Assembly (NCBI GenBank): GCA_008921705.1
Contig: VFFE01006702.1
Coordinates: forward strand, 1-64,000
DNA: 64,000 nt
Origin: Burhinus oedicnemus
Lineage: Eukaryota; Chordata; Aves; Charadriiformes; Burhinidae
Reading direction: 5' to 3'
Positions within the stretch are counted from its first letter, which is position 1. Each line of letters starts with the position of its first letter. Below, one piece after another: positions 40,671 through 54,130 of the stretch. The position numbers were made by a program, and so were the translations under genes. The notes under the pieces are model-generated. The model had not been told where the DNA came from. It ran no database searches and saw only the letters and a list, made by a program, of their open reading frames with translations.

Positions 40671-43600
40671 TAGATGATTGATAAAACAGTGTCTACAGAG
40701 GTGTCAGGACATTGCTCAACAGTGTTTATGAAGATTTGGGCCAGATACTGTGTGTAAGTTCACTAAAGCCAGCAGCACTTCATAGTTGCATTGACTGATA
40801 TGGTCTATCTGTCAGAAATCACTGCATTTTAGTACACCACCACCTGTAATAATAAATGAATGGCCTATACTTGGGCATCAGAGACAAGGCTATCACAGTG
40901 TCAAGGATTAACAGCAGCTCACAAAATACCTAAATCTTTTGCTGTCTCCATTTTGAGGAGAGGCTTCGGTGGGCTGTAATTACATTTCACCTACTCTGGC
41001 CACTGCTCTCTGAGTCTCCCTCCTCGCTACCCTCCAGAAGGGTTCTTTGCTGTTTTTTAATGAAGTGGCCTGAACAAACATAAAGCTTCCAGTGAGGCAA
41101 TGCGATGTTGGTTACTAAGCAGCCTTTGTAAAGAGCGCGCACTGCTTAAGCCCCCTCCCCCTTTTATCACTTAGATGTTATCTGCACAACAGGCCCAGTT
41201 GTAAGTAAATGCTGACACTATAATATGAGCATGCTTTAGCTTTCTGCTCCCACATTATGCTTTTAACACGCTACTTATTTTGAGGGAACTCAGCAAAATA
41301 ATGGTGATGATTCTTAGCTAAAAATACCTGGTGCATACTATCCAAGAAATCTAACAAAAACATTAAATATGTCCCAGGAAATCAAATTTATAGTGCAGGA
41401 AAGGCTTAGTGACTTCATTGCTCAGGTTACCAGCTGGATATCAGTTTCATCATCAGAAACCTCCAATTTCCTGTTTTGCTTATCGTAGAATTACTGTTTT
41501 CTTTTTTTAATGTTTGCACAACCCATATGGCAACAGCTACGTTAAGATTAGATACAGAGGTTTTCTATAATGGGTTAAAGACCATGTTTGTTTAATGATA
41601 TTTTAAGAAATAATAATAGTAATAATAAAGTCAGGAACTGAATGCATATAAAACACACATAGTGCTTATATGCTTTTATTTTTTTACCATTGGAAAAAGT
41701 ATGATTCATGGCAGTATGTGCATTAGTACTCTGTAAGCATTGCTGATTTCTGTCCTGCTTTGGAACTGTTCCTTCTTGCTGACTAATAAGTGCCACTAGA
41801 CCTCTGGCAGTTCAAAATAACATTATGTACTTCTAGTCTTTACAGAAAATTGTTTGCCTTTTCTGTCTTTACCTGTATGAATCAGACACTGTGTCACTTC
41901 TTTGTGCTTAAAAACTTTCCTATTAATCTTAGAAGCTGCCTGGTCTTGCAAAAGCCTGGCCCATTACATTGTTTCACTCACCTTTGAACCTGCCTTATTG
42001 CAGAATGAATTTTTTTTTCAAGGATAAACGTATTTCTTTGTCATTCCCAAACATTCTGTGAAACTGTAGCTTTTTCCTCTAATGCAGAGCTTCAAAACCA
42101 ATTGATAAATTTCCTCAAAACACCTCTCAAGCTGTAACATCTCTTTGGCCTCTCTCAAGTTCCTCAGGAGGTTCCTGAGCAAAACGTTTGACGCTGCCTG
42201 GCAATGGACCAGCCAAACTCACAAGTGTTGCTGCCAGGGACGTTTGGGCTGCCCAGGAAAGGACCTAGGGTTGGTGCACCAGTTCTGCATATCTCACAGC
42301 TTCAGCCTGGGCCTGTAGTTCCTTTACTGAGTTTTAATCTAACTTTTGAAAAGTGCAGCATGCTGCAAAGCAAAAAGAGAACTTCCCTCCAAGTGACTAA
42401 AATCACACTTAAGAGGTCTGTATAGTGAAGGAAGAAGGAAGGAAAAATCTGTGATCAATTTGTGGGTCAGCAGGTGGTGACAGTGTGGAGTTATTAGATA
42501 ATGCATATTCACCAAGTGTATATATTCACCAACATGTGTTCTGTACCAGGGGAATAAACACATTTTCAGTTGTTACTTAGGATTAAAAATAGGAGGATAA
42601 TGAAAGTAAAACTGCTTATTGAAGTAGTATGAACCTGACCTAAAGAAAACAAATCTTCTAGTCACCTTTACCAATTTGATTGGCAAGTTTTTTAACGCTG
42701 TATTTTTCATTTGGAAGAACACACTGTAAGATATGCTGAGATGCTACAGCAATATTAATGCACAAAATAAATTCAGCTTCATGACCATATTAAGAAGTTA
42801 TAAAAATGCAGTAGATTTATAAATGCAAAAGCCTACAGAAAATTTCTCTTGTCCTCTTGCAAGCATCAGAATCTCCTGGTTGAAAAGTAAACATTAGCTA
42901 ACAGACATTCAAGCTAAAACAATAATTACTTGTGCAAGTAATTATTTCCTATTTGCAAGATCTGACTTGTTGTCTACTTAAGCGGTTACAATACAGTTTT
43001 GAGGCTATCTTCTGCTTCTTTTCCTTGAAGAACAATGCAACAGTATTCAGAGAATTTTCCCTTCCAGTGTAGGTGAAGTTCAGTTCACAAGCCCATGTAT
43101 ATACATAAACCTTACACATTCGGGAACTTACACATTAGTTCAGGAAACCAGACTATCCTTTTGGACACTTAAACTTAGATAACCAGGCTCAAGAAATTTT
43201 GAGCAGAACTCCAATTAATATCCATGCAAATCCTTCTCCTGCATCTCCTTTGCTTTTGTGAAAAGATGGACTTCCCAGTGGGTATTTTGCAGGCAATTCT
43301 GCCAGTTGGATCAATAGGGGAAAATAGTAGCAATATTTGAAAACTTGTCACTTAGGGTCCCCAAAAAGGCTATCTCTGCAGATTTTATTGCCAGCACCAA
43401 ATAATATTTCTCATAAAAGAGGGAAGAGAAACCACGTCTACACATGTCCACAGTTTTCCCTGTCTTCCCTCACTCAAACATATTTCTCTACCTTTGTCAT
43501 GTGAATGTAGCTGGTACTTGCATTTATGCAAGGAGGAAGGGCTTGAGCCACATGTCATCCCAATGAGGATGTTGTTAGTGCGTCTGGCAGAAAAACAATT

Positions 43601-46600
43601 AGAAATTATCTGCCCTACCAAAGAGGGTTCCTCTCCTCTCCTCTCCTCTCCTCTCCTCTCCTCTCCTCTCCTCCTGAATCACCCTCAGAAACCTACCCTC
43701 TACTTATTAGGCAAAGAAGAACAAAATCATATGCCTCTCTACTGTGTGCGCCACATGTGCACAGGTCTTTCACAGGCTCTGTAAATTTTCCAGCTATGAG
43801 CGGAAGAGAAGATGCCAAAATGACCACATTGAGGTTTCCATGAGGTACCAAATACCTCATGAAAAAGCTTGCTTGCCTGGTCAAATCATTTGAAACTAGA
43901 TCAATGCATCAAAACACGGCTTTTAGTATACACCAGCCCACCCATTTATTCGGTAGCGTTTGGATAATTCAGATGCTGTCAAATCTGCGTATTGCCCTGG
44001 ACCCTCTCCTCCCCCAGCCCTGGGCTCTTGTTGGGGACCCAGCTGCCCCCTCAGCCTGCATGGAAAGAAAATGATCCCTGTTTTCATGTGCTAAACACAT
44101 GCGCACGCTCAGACACGTATGTGGTCTTACCTCCACATTGCTACTAAGGATTGCCACTCCAACATAGTCTCTTTTGCTCTTTAACTGTATTTTATTTCAA
44201 CAGGTGCCTTTTCAACGGAGCAGCAATTCAGCTAGCACTCACCTCCCATCATGGCACACGTCTGCAGACCTGCAGCTGCTTATGCCAAGCCACATTTGTC
44301 CTACTCACTGTATATTCAGATTGCATTTCTGGTAGGACTTACTACTGAAAAAACGGGTCAAGCACACAGGAATTTTTGACAAAGACTTCTTTAAAACAGA
44401 CCTATCAATCTATTGTGTACTGTATTTCACTCACACGTTATGAAATAAGACTAGGGAAAATGTTCATCTGTGAAAAATTCCCCAAAGAGAGGCACGTCGA
44501 GACCGCTAGTCTTTCCATATTGTTATGAATGAAACTCAAAGTTTCAAGTATCAACCCCCAAAAGAAATCACTAGGGATTTCCACTGATTTCCACCCCCTC
44601 TCAATTTTAAAGTAACTGCATTAAAAGTATGTGTATTTATACATTAAGGCATAATGCACACACACACAAGAGAACAGCGACTGCTGCTCCTGATGCAGTG
44701 AATGACCAAAAAACTGGCTGTGGTTCAGAGAATACTCCATGTTTTGGAGACTGTCATGACAGGCGGGGATTAGATTTTACATGAATGGTGATGAGGATAC
44801 TTCTACTGACATGTGGGGGCTGTATGTTTTCTTGCCAACGGGGCTGAGCCACGTAATTCATCTTTCTCACTGAGAAAGGAGCACATCGGCTACAGAGACT
44901 CCCTATTTACACCGGGAGGACTACACGGTGCGCAAATGGAGCACAGCTATATGTTGAACCCAGCACAACAGATTATTTAGGCTGTTTTTCTCCCTGTTAG
45001 TTATTTAGAATTTCTTACCTTTTGCAGCTGGGACTGGCATTGCTACAGAGCAACTCTGCCAGCTTGTCACTAAGCACACATAGCAGAAAATCAACCCCTG
45101 CAGATGTATAAATGTACTGTTTTGAGATATTTTAAATGCGCATTTTGTTTCAAGAATCATCATTGCTTCTTATTTAGTCATTATTGCTGGGTTATGGCAG
45201 ACCTATATGGGGCATGTTTCCTTAGTTTTTCTATAATCACTCCAAAATTTATTTTTTTCGATTTCTATTTTTCATACCTTGACAATTTATTCTTGTGGGT
45301 CACCGGGCACCCAGACAGTGTGGGAGGAGCTGCAGCATCAAATATCCCAACAGAAGTTGGTTATCACCAGTCAATAAGTACAAGTTTATGGTGAACGATA
45401 ACTTTTAGTTACCTCAACTATAGAATAGTAAAAATATGAAAAGTGAAATGTTTCTATTCTGCATTACATTTGGTATATCGCTTTACCATTAATATTTTTA
45501 AAGAGCTTATTTAAAGACAGTTACTGGCAGTATGTTCTTTTTGTAGTGTGTAGATTGAGTGGATTAGACATCTTTTTATTTTAAATCAGTGTATGTTTTT
45601 AACTCAACGGCACTTATTATTTTTGCTGCTTACATATGTAGTGCAATACTTAATGAAGCTGGAAAGCAGTTAAAAACCCCTGGTAAGCATGTTTCAACTT
45701 CCGTCAGAGTCACTGTATCACCATTTGGGTTTATGTTTTGGAACCTTCCCCCGAGCCATGCAAGCCATGATGAGAATTTTGATCTGTGCAGTATACAGGT
45801 ATGCTCATGCGCAATTTCCGTGCTCCCATCTTTTTTTTTAACCAGCTCAAATAAAATAAGAGTGAACCTAAACACTTATGCCAAACAATAAAAACTTGAG
45901 ATTAGCAGGCTTTAAAAATGCTGTCTGACATTCCAGCCCAGCAATTTCGGATTTCCGGGTTTGAGTAAGATCACGAGTGATAAAACAGATACAATGAAAG
46001 AGACTGTTCTCGTGCTATTTCCAGAGTGGCCAGACAGTAAATCTCACTAGACAAATAGATTCCCAGCATACCTCTAATGTCTAGAGGTCTGAATAAACAG
46101 AAAAAATTTATTAGGATTCACTCATTACTTGGGCTGAGTGTGACCCAGCGCTTGTGTTGCAAATGCAAGCATGGCTTCTAAACATTCTTGTATCTTCAGT
46201 TTTGAGTTTGTGGTTCAAATGAAACCAAAACTTGAAAACCAGAAACTCAGCTATTATGTTGTTTTGTTCCAGTTTCCACCCCAGGTGATGATTCAGCTCA
46301 TGCTTACTTGAACCTTAGCCTATGCTTACCAAAAACTTGCCAAACCTAGCTCAAATGTGGGGTTCAGCAGCAGCATCATGGTGGCAACCAGAGTCAGGAT
46401 GCAGTGCCATGGTATTAAGCACTATAAACTAAACAATCCCTATTTGAATGATTTTAAAAGTACTGCTAAGCTTCTTTTATTAGAAATGGCACAAAGCTTA
46501 CAACAGGAGGAGGACGGAATTCTGCTCGGGAAGTACAGGAGACCCGAAATATTTTCTAAGACAGTGAAAGTATATTTTGGGAACATAGCTGCACGTGTGG

Positions 46601-47510
46601 AACACTTTCCTCTGGCTCTGGCAGCCAAGTTTTAAAAGGAGTGAGATTCATTCAATACACGCTGTGAAAGCATCAAAAGGGAAGACTGACCTGTAACAAT
46701 AAGGGCATGTCTGCACTGGAAACTGGCTGTGGATTTGGTGCATTAAAGGATCCACCGCAGCTGCTGTGCAGGCAGTGCAGTAACAGACCATGTATTCCCA
46801 TCCTTATGGGAATAGTGCTTCTTGCACTAGATCTTTGAATGTCTCAGCAGAGAAAGGGTATTTCTCCATAGTGCTGCGAAGTCTGCTTAATCACTATGGA
46901 AATGTCCCCAGGCAGGTTTTTGGGGGGGATGCCACCACCCTCAGAAGGCTGAATTGCTTTCTGCCATGAGAAACAGGTCTGCTATTCCTCCAGTCCTTTG
47001 GGTAAATCGCATTTAACGTTTGCTGTGGTGTCCTGAGGAGCTCTTTATCGGACTCTCAGGCAGAAGAAAGGAGGGAAGGGTACCTTGGGGGAGCTGCAGA
47101 TTTTCCATGGGATGTATGTTTGGGAGTCTGAAAGGTTTGCCTTTGAGGACTGAGTTGGAGGCAAATAAATCTCTACCTATTACAGCAGCTGCTTCAAAAG
47201 GAGAAAAGATCATGCGGTAGTCAACAGGAAAAAGGGACTTTGGTATGTAAACTGACAGAGAATAGTGACCTAAGAACTATTGCCATCAACTTAGGATCCA
47301 AGACACTGTAAACATATAGCCTGATGTGTGTGCAATCCAAAATCAAAGACTGTCTAGTCTATGAGATTAACAGCCACTGGATCCAGCTGAGACCAAGCAC
47401 TGCTGGTCACAGCACTGTTGGTCACGGTAGAAATGGTTAGTAGAAGATGGTTACTCTCTCAAGGGGTATCAACAAAGGAGACAAAGGATGCTAGAAAAAA
47501 ACCCCAAATG
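40671..47510. other. Gene-poor region, nothing coding recognised
   Basis: AT-rich sequence without recognisable exons. It holds a (CTCCT)n microsatellite at 43630-43674, a short (CA)n run near 44659-44668 and a possible old repeat around 46690-46900. Stretches at 41090-41310 and 45110-45930 are free of obvious repeats and contain compact mixed-composition blocks that could be conserved non-coding elements. The 100-codon frame at 45589-45891 has no family resemblance. Confidence 0.55.
43630..43674 (+). repeat. (CTCCT)n pentanucleotide microsatellite
   Basis: About nine near-perfect ctctc/ctcct units in a row. The opposite strand is pure purine (GAGGA), like the GAAGG array at the window start. 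It is likely to vary in length. Confidence 0.95.
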
Positions 47511-47514
47511 CCAG

Positions 47515-47680
47515 TGCTCTTGTTGCCCCCGCTTTACAACTGGAAACCTGAGGCAGAGAAAGGATAGTTTGATCCATATCACCTACGGAATCTGCGGTAG
47601 ACTTGAGAACCATGTCTGGTATCTAAAGTCTGGGTCCACGTCCTTTAAGATAATCCCACTTCCTTGCTTCTTGCTTCATT
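47515..47680 (+). repeat. MIR-like CORE-SINE remnant
   Basis: The phrases cccgctttacaactggaaac, ctgaggcagagaaaggatag and gggtccacgtcctttaagat follow the order of the MIR consensus ('ccccattttacagatgaggaaactgaggcacagagagg...'). The copy is ancient and heavily mutated, lying in forward orientation. Confidence 0.6.
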
Positions 47681-50600
47681 AAAATTGCTTGGTGGAAGTC
47701 TGAAGTACCATTGCCAAAACAGCTGCCTCGCTATGTATTTTTTATTCATTCATATTTCACCCTTGAGTTTCACTAGAAACCACAGCTTGTCCAGCCTGGG
47801 GATTCCTTTTGACACTGCAATAACAAGACACGTTTCGCTCATCACTTTCTCCCAATGGGAGTATCATGTACCGTGCTTGTATCTTCCGCGTGCTGGAAAC
47901 ACTCTGCTCAAGATTCAGAACTCACAGCTCTAACGCGCACTTCTTATCTGTGTCGGACTGGGTAGACAAGAGCTTACGAGGAAAGACATGCAATCTTTTT
48001 TCTTCATCTTCTCTGCTTCCAGATCTCACCTCCCTGTCCTTACAGGCCATGTAATAGTAACAGGAGAAAGAAAGAGAGAGGCTTAGGATGGCTGTTGTGC
48101 TAAAAATGAGGTATCTCTAAAAGGAAGCCCTTTTCACCTTACAGTATTTGCTGATTTTCTCCACTAAATGTACTGATGCCACTGAGAATGCCAAAATGTT
48201 TTAGAACAGCCACAGTGATCAGACTGTAAGGCAAGCTAACTGGGAGTAAGCATCCTGTTGAGTTCAACGAGTCTTTTGTGATTTCCAATGCACTATGAAA
48301 AAATGCCTTCAAATTACCCAAGAAGTATGTTAATAGCTGACTAATGCACAAGCTGGCAGGAATCTTTGCTGCTTAAGCACGGCTCATTAATCTTACCTTT
48401 CATTAAAAAAATTCCAAACTTTTTAATAAACAATTTTTATTTAGGAAGTAAAGAATAGCGGAGTGCGCTTTTTGCTGGGCAAGTGAGCTCCCTCTGAAAA
48501 TAAAACATTTCTCTTGCATGTAAAGCCATCTTTCTTCCATCACTGGGTTTGGAAATGCACAGAGTATTTTCCACTTCTGTAAACTCTCAGGGCTAATTTT
48601 TTAATCTTTCTTTTCACCTTTGCAAGCTTGTCCTTCTAAGCTGAAAACCTCTTGCCGCTTTCTGCAGGAGGTGGGCAGTGTTTCTGGTGAGGGACTGCTG
48701 GGGAGCAGAAATGGGAGGAGAGAGCTTCTTGCTGACAGCTGGACAAGATGCTGCGCACTGGCATGCAGCACTTGAAGTGTCACTTCACATCAATTCAGAC
48801 CCAGTTGTGATCCTATTTCCACATGAGAAGAGACCTCGAGGGCCTCCTGTTTCCCTGGCCTCCTGGGAAATACTGCGCTCTGGCTTTGAGAAACGGATAT
48901 CTGGGACAATTTTTTATGCTGGGGCAATTGCTGTCATGTTTCCTTTTGCCAGTGGTTGTGGTCTGAAGTGTTGTAGTCGAATAGATAGCTCTGTCCAGCG
49001 TTATTCTTTGGGACCCCTTCATGTGTACAGCATGACTTATTCAACGCAGTAGTGAAAATGAAAGATAAACTGCATTATTACTAATACTTACAGAAACATG
49101 ATTGTTGTCGGTGACGTTTTGTCAATAAACACTAGGGCAGAGCAACTTAACATCAGAGGTTGCAAAGTCCTGATTGCACAGAACAGAGAGGTAGAAAAAA
49201 CAAACCTCTGATCAGTGTTATCGCTGATATTTTACATTCACGCACTTCTCAGTACAGACATATGCTAACTTTTCTAAGTAAATGCTCTTCAAGGTTTCTA
49301 CAATAATTTTATTTGCCTTTCAAAACAACCCAGGCTTCAGGATTTATTAATGCAGCAATTAGTATGCTGATCATGCCCAGCATGCTTAAATCTTTATTGG
49401 CTGTATGCACCACCGAAAGTTTTAGTTTTATTAAACCTGAGCCTCCTACATACTGCTGTTTAGTGTGTGTTACAAAACTAAGATCAGCTCTGAATGTAAT
49501 GTAACCCACATGTTGGATTGCTTGCTTCAGTGACTTACAGAAATATTTCAGGTAGCAAGTATTTTCTTAGTACTCTGTTATAAAAATATGTCAGGCACAC
49601 AATGTTTGCATTATATGTTCCTTTTCTGTTATAGAAAAAGAATTATGCACCAAACCCCTGTACTCCATTCTGAACAGTCATTTGCACCAACCGTGTATCA
49701 AACTACTGTGAATCATCATGTTTCAGTGAAGATTTTGCGGTGAGATAGACAATGGGTTAAATGATAGTACAGTTATCCTCATCATATGTAGACAGATAGG
49801 TAGATAAAGTACATACTATATCTGCAAAGCAAAAACTAGACATAGGTTGTAGGTTTTATTCACATGAAGGAAGGGGCAAGAGCAGCTGAGATTTTTGTTT
49901 TCCCCAGCAAGTGCCAGAGGCTGTAGGAAATCTGCCAGGCACGATGCTAGGCATATTGATCTTTGCAGAACTGTCTTTCTTTCATACCCTGAAGACAAAA
50001 ATGTCAGCATGATGGAGCAGCCTCCTGAGAAGCCCTGGTCTGAGCCCCTCAAGGTAGTGCTGTCCTGCCCACTCACTTGCAAGCACCAGCTGGACTCTTC
50101 CTACAAGAACAGTTCTTTCCCCGACTCAGCATCCAGCTGCAATACTGGTGTTTGCACCGTCCATAGGAGAGAGGAGAGCCAGGGCCGATATGATCTGTAA
50201 AAATAGTTGTAACAGGTGATGCAGAGGCTTGGGCAGGTGGTTAAAAAGGTTTATTCCCTTACACCATACAAGGAAGAGGCAATTTGCCAAGTTTGTTTCA
50301 GATTAAATCTGCGGCAATTTATACAATTAATCTGACTAATGGAGCTAGTCTAAAGAGACTTCTAACAACACATGGGTTGCCCCCTGTAATGTACAGTTTA
50401 GTTTTGATTCCAACAGATGAACTTTCAGACTTTCGCTGCAGGTGACATCCCCACCCATTGATCCCCTTTCCGTCCCAGGTTATTATCTTCTGTAAAAGTG
50501 GAAGAGGGAATGGTTTTGCTGTTGTGCTTACACTGTTGGCTGCCCGACACACTGACCTGATACAATGTGTGGGCACTCTGCTCCCTTTCGCCACCTCTGC

Positions 50601-53510
50601 CACGGCAAGAGTCTCCCACCTGGGTCTTGTCAACAGTAACATCCAAGGGGTGCTGGCTAATATCTTAGATTTCTCTGGCAGGATTTGCCAAACTCTCCCT
50701 GTCAGAGCCCCCTTGAGTGCAGGATTTAGGACTGAGGGCTCTGCATTTGCAGAGCAAGAATAGCACAGACAGTCCAGGATTCACCAGATTATACCGGAAA
50801 ATGAACCCGAAGCCTGGCAGAGGAACCCCACCACCCCACCAGTCTGAAGCTGAAATTCTGTCTTTAAACGTATTGCATATGTAATATTCTGTTATACTGA
50901 GATAGCTGTCAAAGATGTTCTCCAGGGGAAAAAAAAAGTTAAAAAATTAGATAACTGTTGAAGCCAGCCAACAAATTTCTGCTCCATCAGCTGAATACAT
51001 TTGAAAGTCAACACACTCAGGCTTTGTTGGCGCTAATTCCAGCACTTAGGATTTAAGTGTGAATCCCTCTCCCTTACCCACAAATACACACATTTAAATG
51101 TGTTCATTTGAGTGTTTCAAGTCATCTCAAATTCCATGGCATCCACAGAAAAAAAGCCAGACTAAAGTCAACAAAGCCCACAATGATGTTGTAAAAAGAG
51201 GTGCTATTGGGAATTAATTTCTGTTTTCTATGTTATATCCACCACTGTTTGCACAATTGCTACCCCTGAAAACACAGTCTTAAAATTAAATCGGGTTTAT
51301 CTTCTTTGTTAATTACTATAAGCAGAAATGCAGTTTTTCAAATTTAGTAGAGCTCTAGTCAGGCTAAACAGATTATGAAAAACTCTTTTGAGTTAAATTT
51401 GATGTAAAATAAGTGTTTTGGAGATTTAAGCATGGGTTTTCTCAAAATCCACAATGATTGAAATCCACGTAGTAGCAGCAGACAACATGAACGAAACCCC
51501 AGAACTGCTAAAGCTGATGGTAATTTGGCTGTCAACTGGAGCAGGATTCTACATTCTGTATCTGCTCCTGCTTCAACACCTTCCCTCCAACCTATGAGAT
51601 TTATTTCAGTCATAGCTGTATTGATCTGTATATTTTTCTCTTATAAAGCACATGCACAACTTTTGCTACCACAGGATAAGTAATTCATAGATCATGGCTA
51701 CTTTCCCACCCTCCTTCCAACCTTTGCACAGAGCAACAGGGCTCCAAATGGCTTGGTGGCTTTCCAAAAACTAAGGAGTTTTGACTAAACAAGCAAGAAG
51801 GTAAACCTAAGTTCCTCCAAGATATGCTAGTAGCTGACACCCCTTTCTTGCTGACCTAGTTCTTCATGGTGGCTGCACAGTAAATACGTGCTTCAGATAA
51901 CGCAGGGATGATACCTGGACCTGAGCTGGGTGGCACCCACTTGGAGGTGCAGTAACCAAGCCTGGGCATCTCAGGGATGGGGGCATGCTGCAGAGCCCAG
52001 CCTTGGAGCAGCCTACCTGAGGAGCTGAGCTAAAGCAATGAGACCAACATGGGTGGAGAGGAGGAGGAGGAGTACAGCTGGATGTGACTAGTAGAGTTCA
52101 AAACATGAACCTCCACAATTGTGTTGCTGTTACCGACAGCATTTACTATGGGAGGACCAGGGGACCCATCAAAATGGACAGTGTCTCCAGTAAGAAGACA
52201 CTGGCTGCTACAGTCCCTATAGTAAAGGCTATGGGATTCTTCAGTTTGATGTTTTGGGCACTCTGACAACCACACATGCACATTTATGTGGAAAATCACC
52301 CTCTTCACTTTATTGTCCTGTATATTTAAACATCCCACTCGTCACCAACAGCCTTGAACACCTTCCTCTCTACCTACCCTTTCCTTTCCTCTCCACCTCC
52401 TCCCCTTAATATAAGGGAGTCCAGCCCCACCTGTGTACACAGTTGTATAATCTTTCCCAAGTTAAATATCCTGGAGTTTTACATCTGTTCCTGACATTCC
52501 CAGTACTGGGCACTGGCAGAGAGAATACTGGGATGGCTAATAATCATTCCCTCAGACATTTTGTTAGATCCTTTTGAGTGTAATACTGGGATGATACTTT
52601 CAAATGTGGTACTCTGCTGCTTCTAATAGCTTGCCTCACACAGTCCAAACGAGTTTACTACTACAATAAAATAATAATAATAATAAGCATAGAGCTGTTG
52701 CCACAAAACCATCTGTTCAAACAGGATCAAGAAGGGAAATCCTGCATTTAAAATAATACTTTCTACAGCCTGGAATTACTGAACAGTCAGGCTTGCCTGC
52801 TGAAGCAGGTAGGGCTATTGTTAGAGAATTTTCTTTAAATAAATAAAGATTTTTTTTGCAGCTTGTGTGAATGAGCTGAGTCATATTTAGTGGTTTATCT
52901 GGTTTATGCCTGAGTTCTTTCAGGACTCAGGCAGAGGCGGAAAGAGAAGGAGAGTTATGCTGCACTCTTGTTTTGTTCAATGTGGCTTTTGTCTAAGAAA
53001 AACAATTCTCCACCCTTCTCAGTAAGCACAGAAATTTTAAATTGTTGTCTTTACATCTCTCATCGAACTTTCATCATATATTTGTATGAAAGCTGAACTG
53101 AAAGAGCACTTCTTCAAAGAAATGCTACCAAGACTCCAACGTTGTCTGCAGTTGGCATTAAAGCCAGAGACTTTGTTTCATTTTCAATTACCATGCAGAA
53201 CTGTACATGTTCTCTTCTTTTTTATCATCAGAGCTGAAGAAGAAAATAGCTGAAAATATGTTGGCAGCTATAGGATGCCCAAAATGCTTGACTGTTCCTG
53301 CAGGAAGGTGCAACTTAAGTCCTGCTTAATAACAGTGAAGCAAGTTCCTTACTGGTGTGACCTGTTCAGCTGAATTCAGCCTCTCTTGTCTTTGTCACCA
53401 CTGGGAAAATAATTCAGATTAAGCGGAGTGTGAATTTGAAACAGCATAGCTAGGCTGGTGCCTATCACCCTCTGTGTGCATGGGTACGTCCATCTGGGGT
53501 TGGAAGCAAA
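47681..53510. other. Gene-poor region, nothing coding recognised
   Basis: No coding exon, RNA gene or known repeat is recognised apart from an (AAT)n tract at 52666-52686. Blocks at 48370-48480, 49295-49510 and 52820-52910 are AT-rich, repeat-free and contain homeodomain-like taat/attaa motifs. They are candidates for conserved non-coding elements. The 124-codon frame at 48678-49052 and other open frames show no resemblance to known proteins. Confidence 0.5.
52666..52686 (+). repeat. (AAT)n trinucleotide tract
   Basis: A short run of aataataataataataa units. It is a simple repeat with no retroposon body beside it. Confidence 0.75.
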
Positions 53511-53511
53511 T

Positions 53512-53760
53512 GGCAGAGTCCGAGGCGGAGGCGAGGGGGACTGCGCAGCCTCTGCAGCGCGGCAGCTCGGCAGGACTGACCTCTGCAGCAGGGACTTCCT
53601 CCAGCGATTTCTGTTAGCTTTTGGGAGCTTTGCCCCACATTTGGGTCCTCACACAGAGCCGCCTGCAGAGCACCACTCACCCTCCATCACTGGGTGAGGA
53701 CGGAGAGGCTGCCTGACCTCTCCCTCCGACGCCGCCCGCCCGCCCGCGCAGAAAGCAGGC
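53512..53760 (+). promoter_or_regulatory. Isolated small CpG island in the desert
   Basis: CG dinucleotides cluster at 53519-53580 (cgaggcggaggcgagg and so on) and at 53725-53751 (cgacgccgcccgcccgcccg), in the middle of AT-rich sequence 33 kb from the SIM2 domain. A donor-like tgggtgagg lies at about 53690-53698 on the plus strand. In other amniotes CLDN14 lies upstream of SIM2 in opposite orientation, so a non-coding first exon reading on the plus strand is possible. No transcript evidence is available. Confidence 0.35.
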
Positions 53761-54039
53761 AAGACTCTTCCCATCACTCAGTGACAGGCACTGATCGCCC
53801 TGCACTGCTGGTTTGTCCCTTCAGGACAGGCTACGGGAGCACAGCTTGCCCTGTGTTTCAGTCTGGCCTGCCCCAAAACATTGCCTGTATTATAAGCATC
53901 GTTCCTCTTTAATATTTTTTTTAAAGAAAATAGAAAGTGTTTTTACCTAATGTATGGCATACTTTTTTTCCTCCTACCGAGGAGGACTAGGATTTGAAAT
54001 TACAAAAATACTTAAACATCCTCCAAGCTTTAAATACCA

Positions 54040-54130
54040 CAGGGGATTTATTCAGCGCTCAAACATGTGTTCATGGGTGAGTTTAAGTATGTGCCTGAGC
54101 ACATTGCTGAGTTGCGGCCTAAACCAGCAT
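54040..54130. repeat. Ancient palindromic interspersed repeat fragment
   Basis: The phrases gagtttaagtatgtgcctga and gcacattgctgagttgcggc match one arm of the same old amniote repeat ('cttaaagttaagcatgtgcttaagtgctttgctgaa...'). The copy is decayed. Confidence 0.45.

Noticed and set aside
43630..43674. CRISPR-like repetition
   Set aside because: It is a plain pentanucleotide microsatellite without spacers, in a vertebrate genome.
48678..49052. 124-codon plus-strand open frame as a small gene
   Set aside because: No domain, no splice or promoter context, no resemblance to claudins or other expected neighbours.
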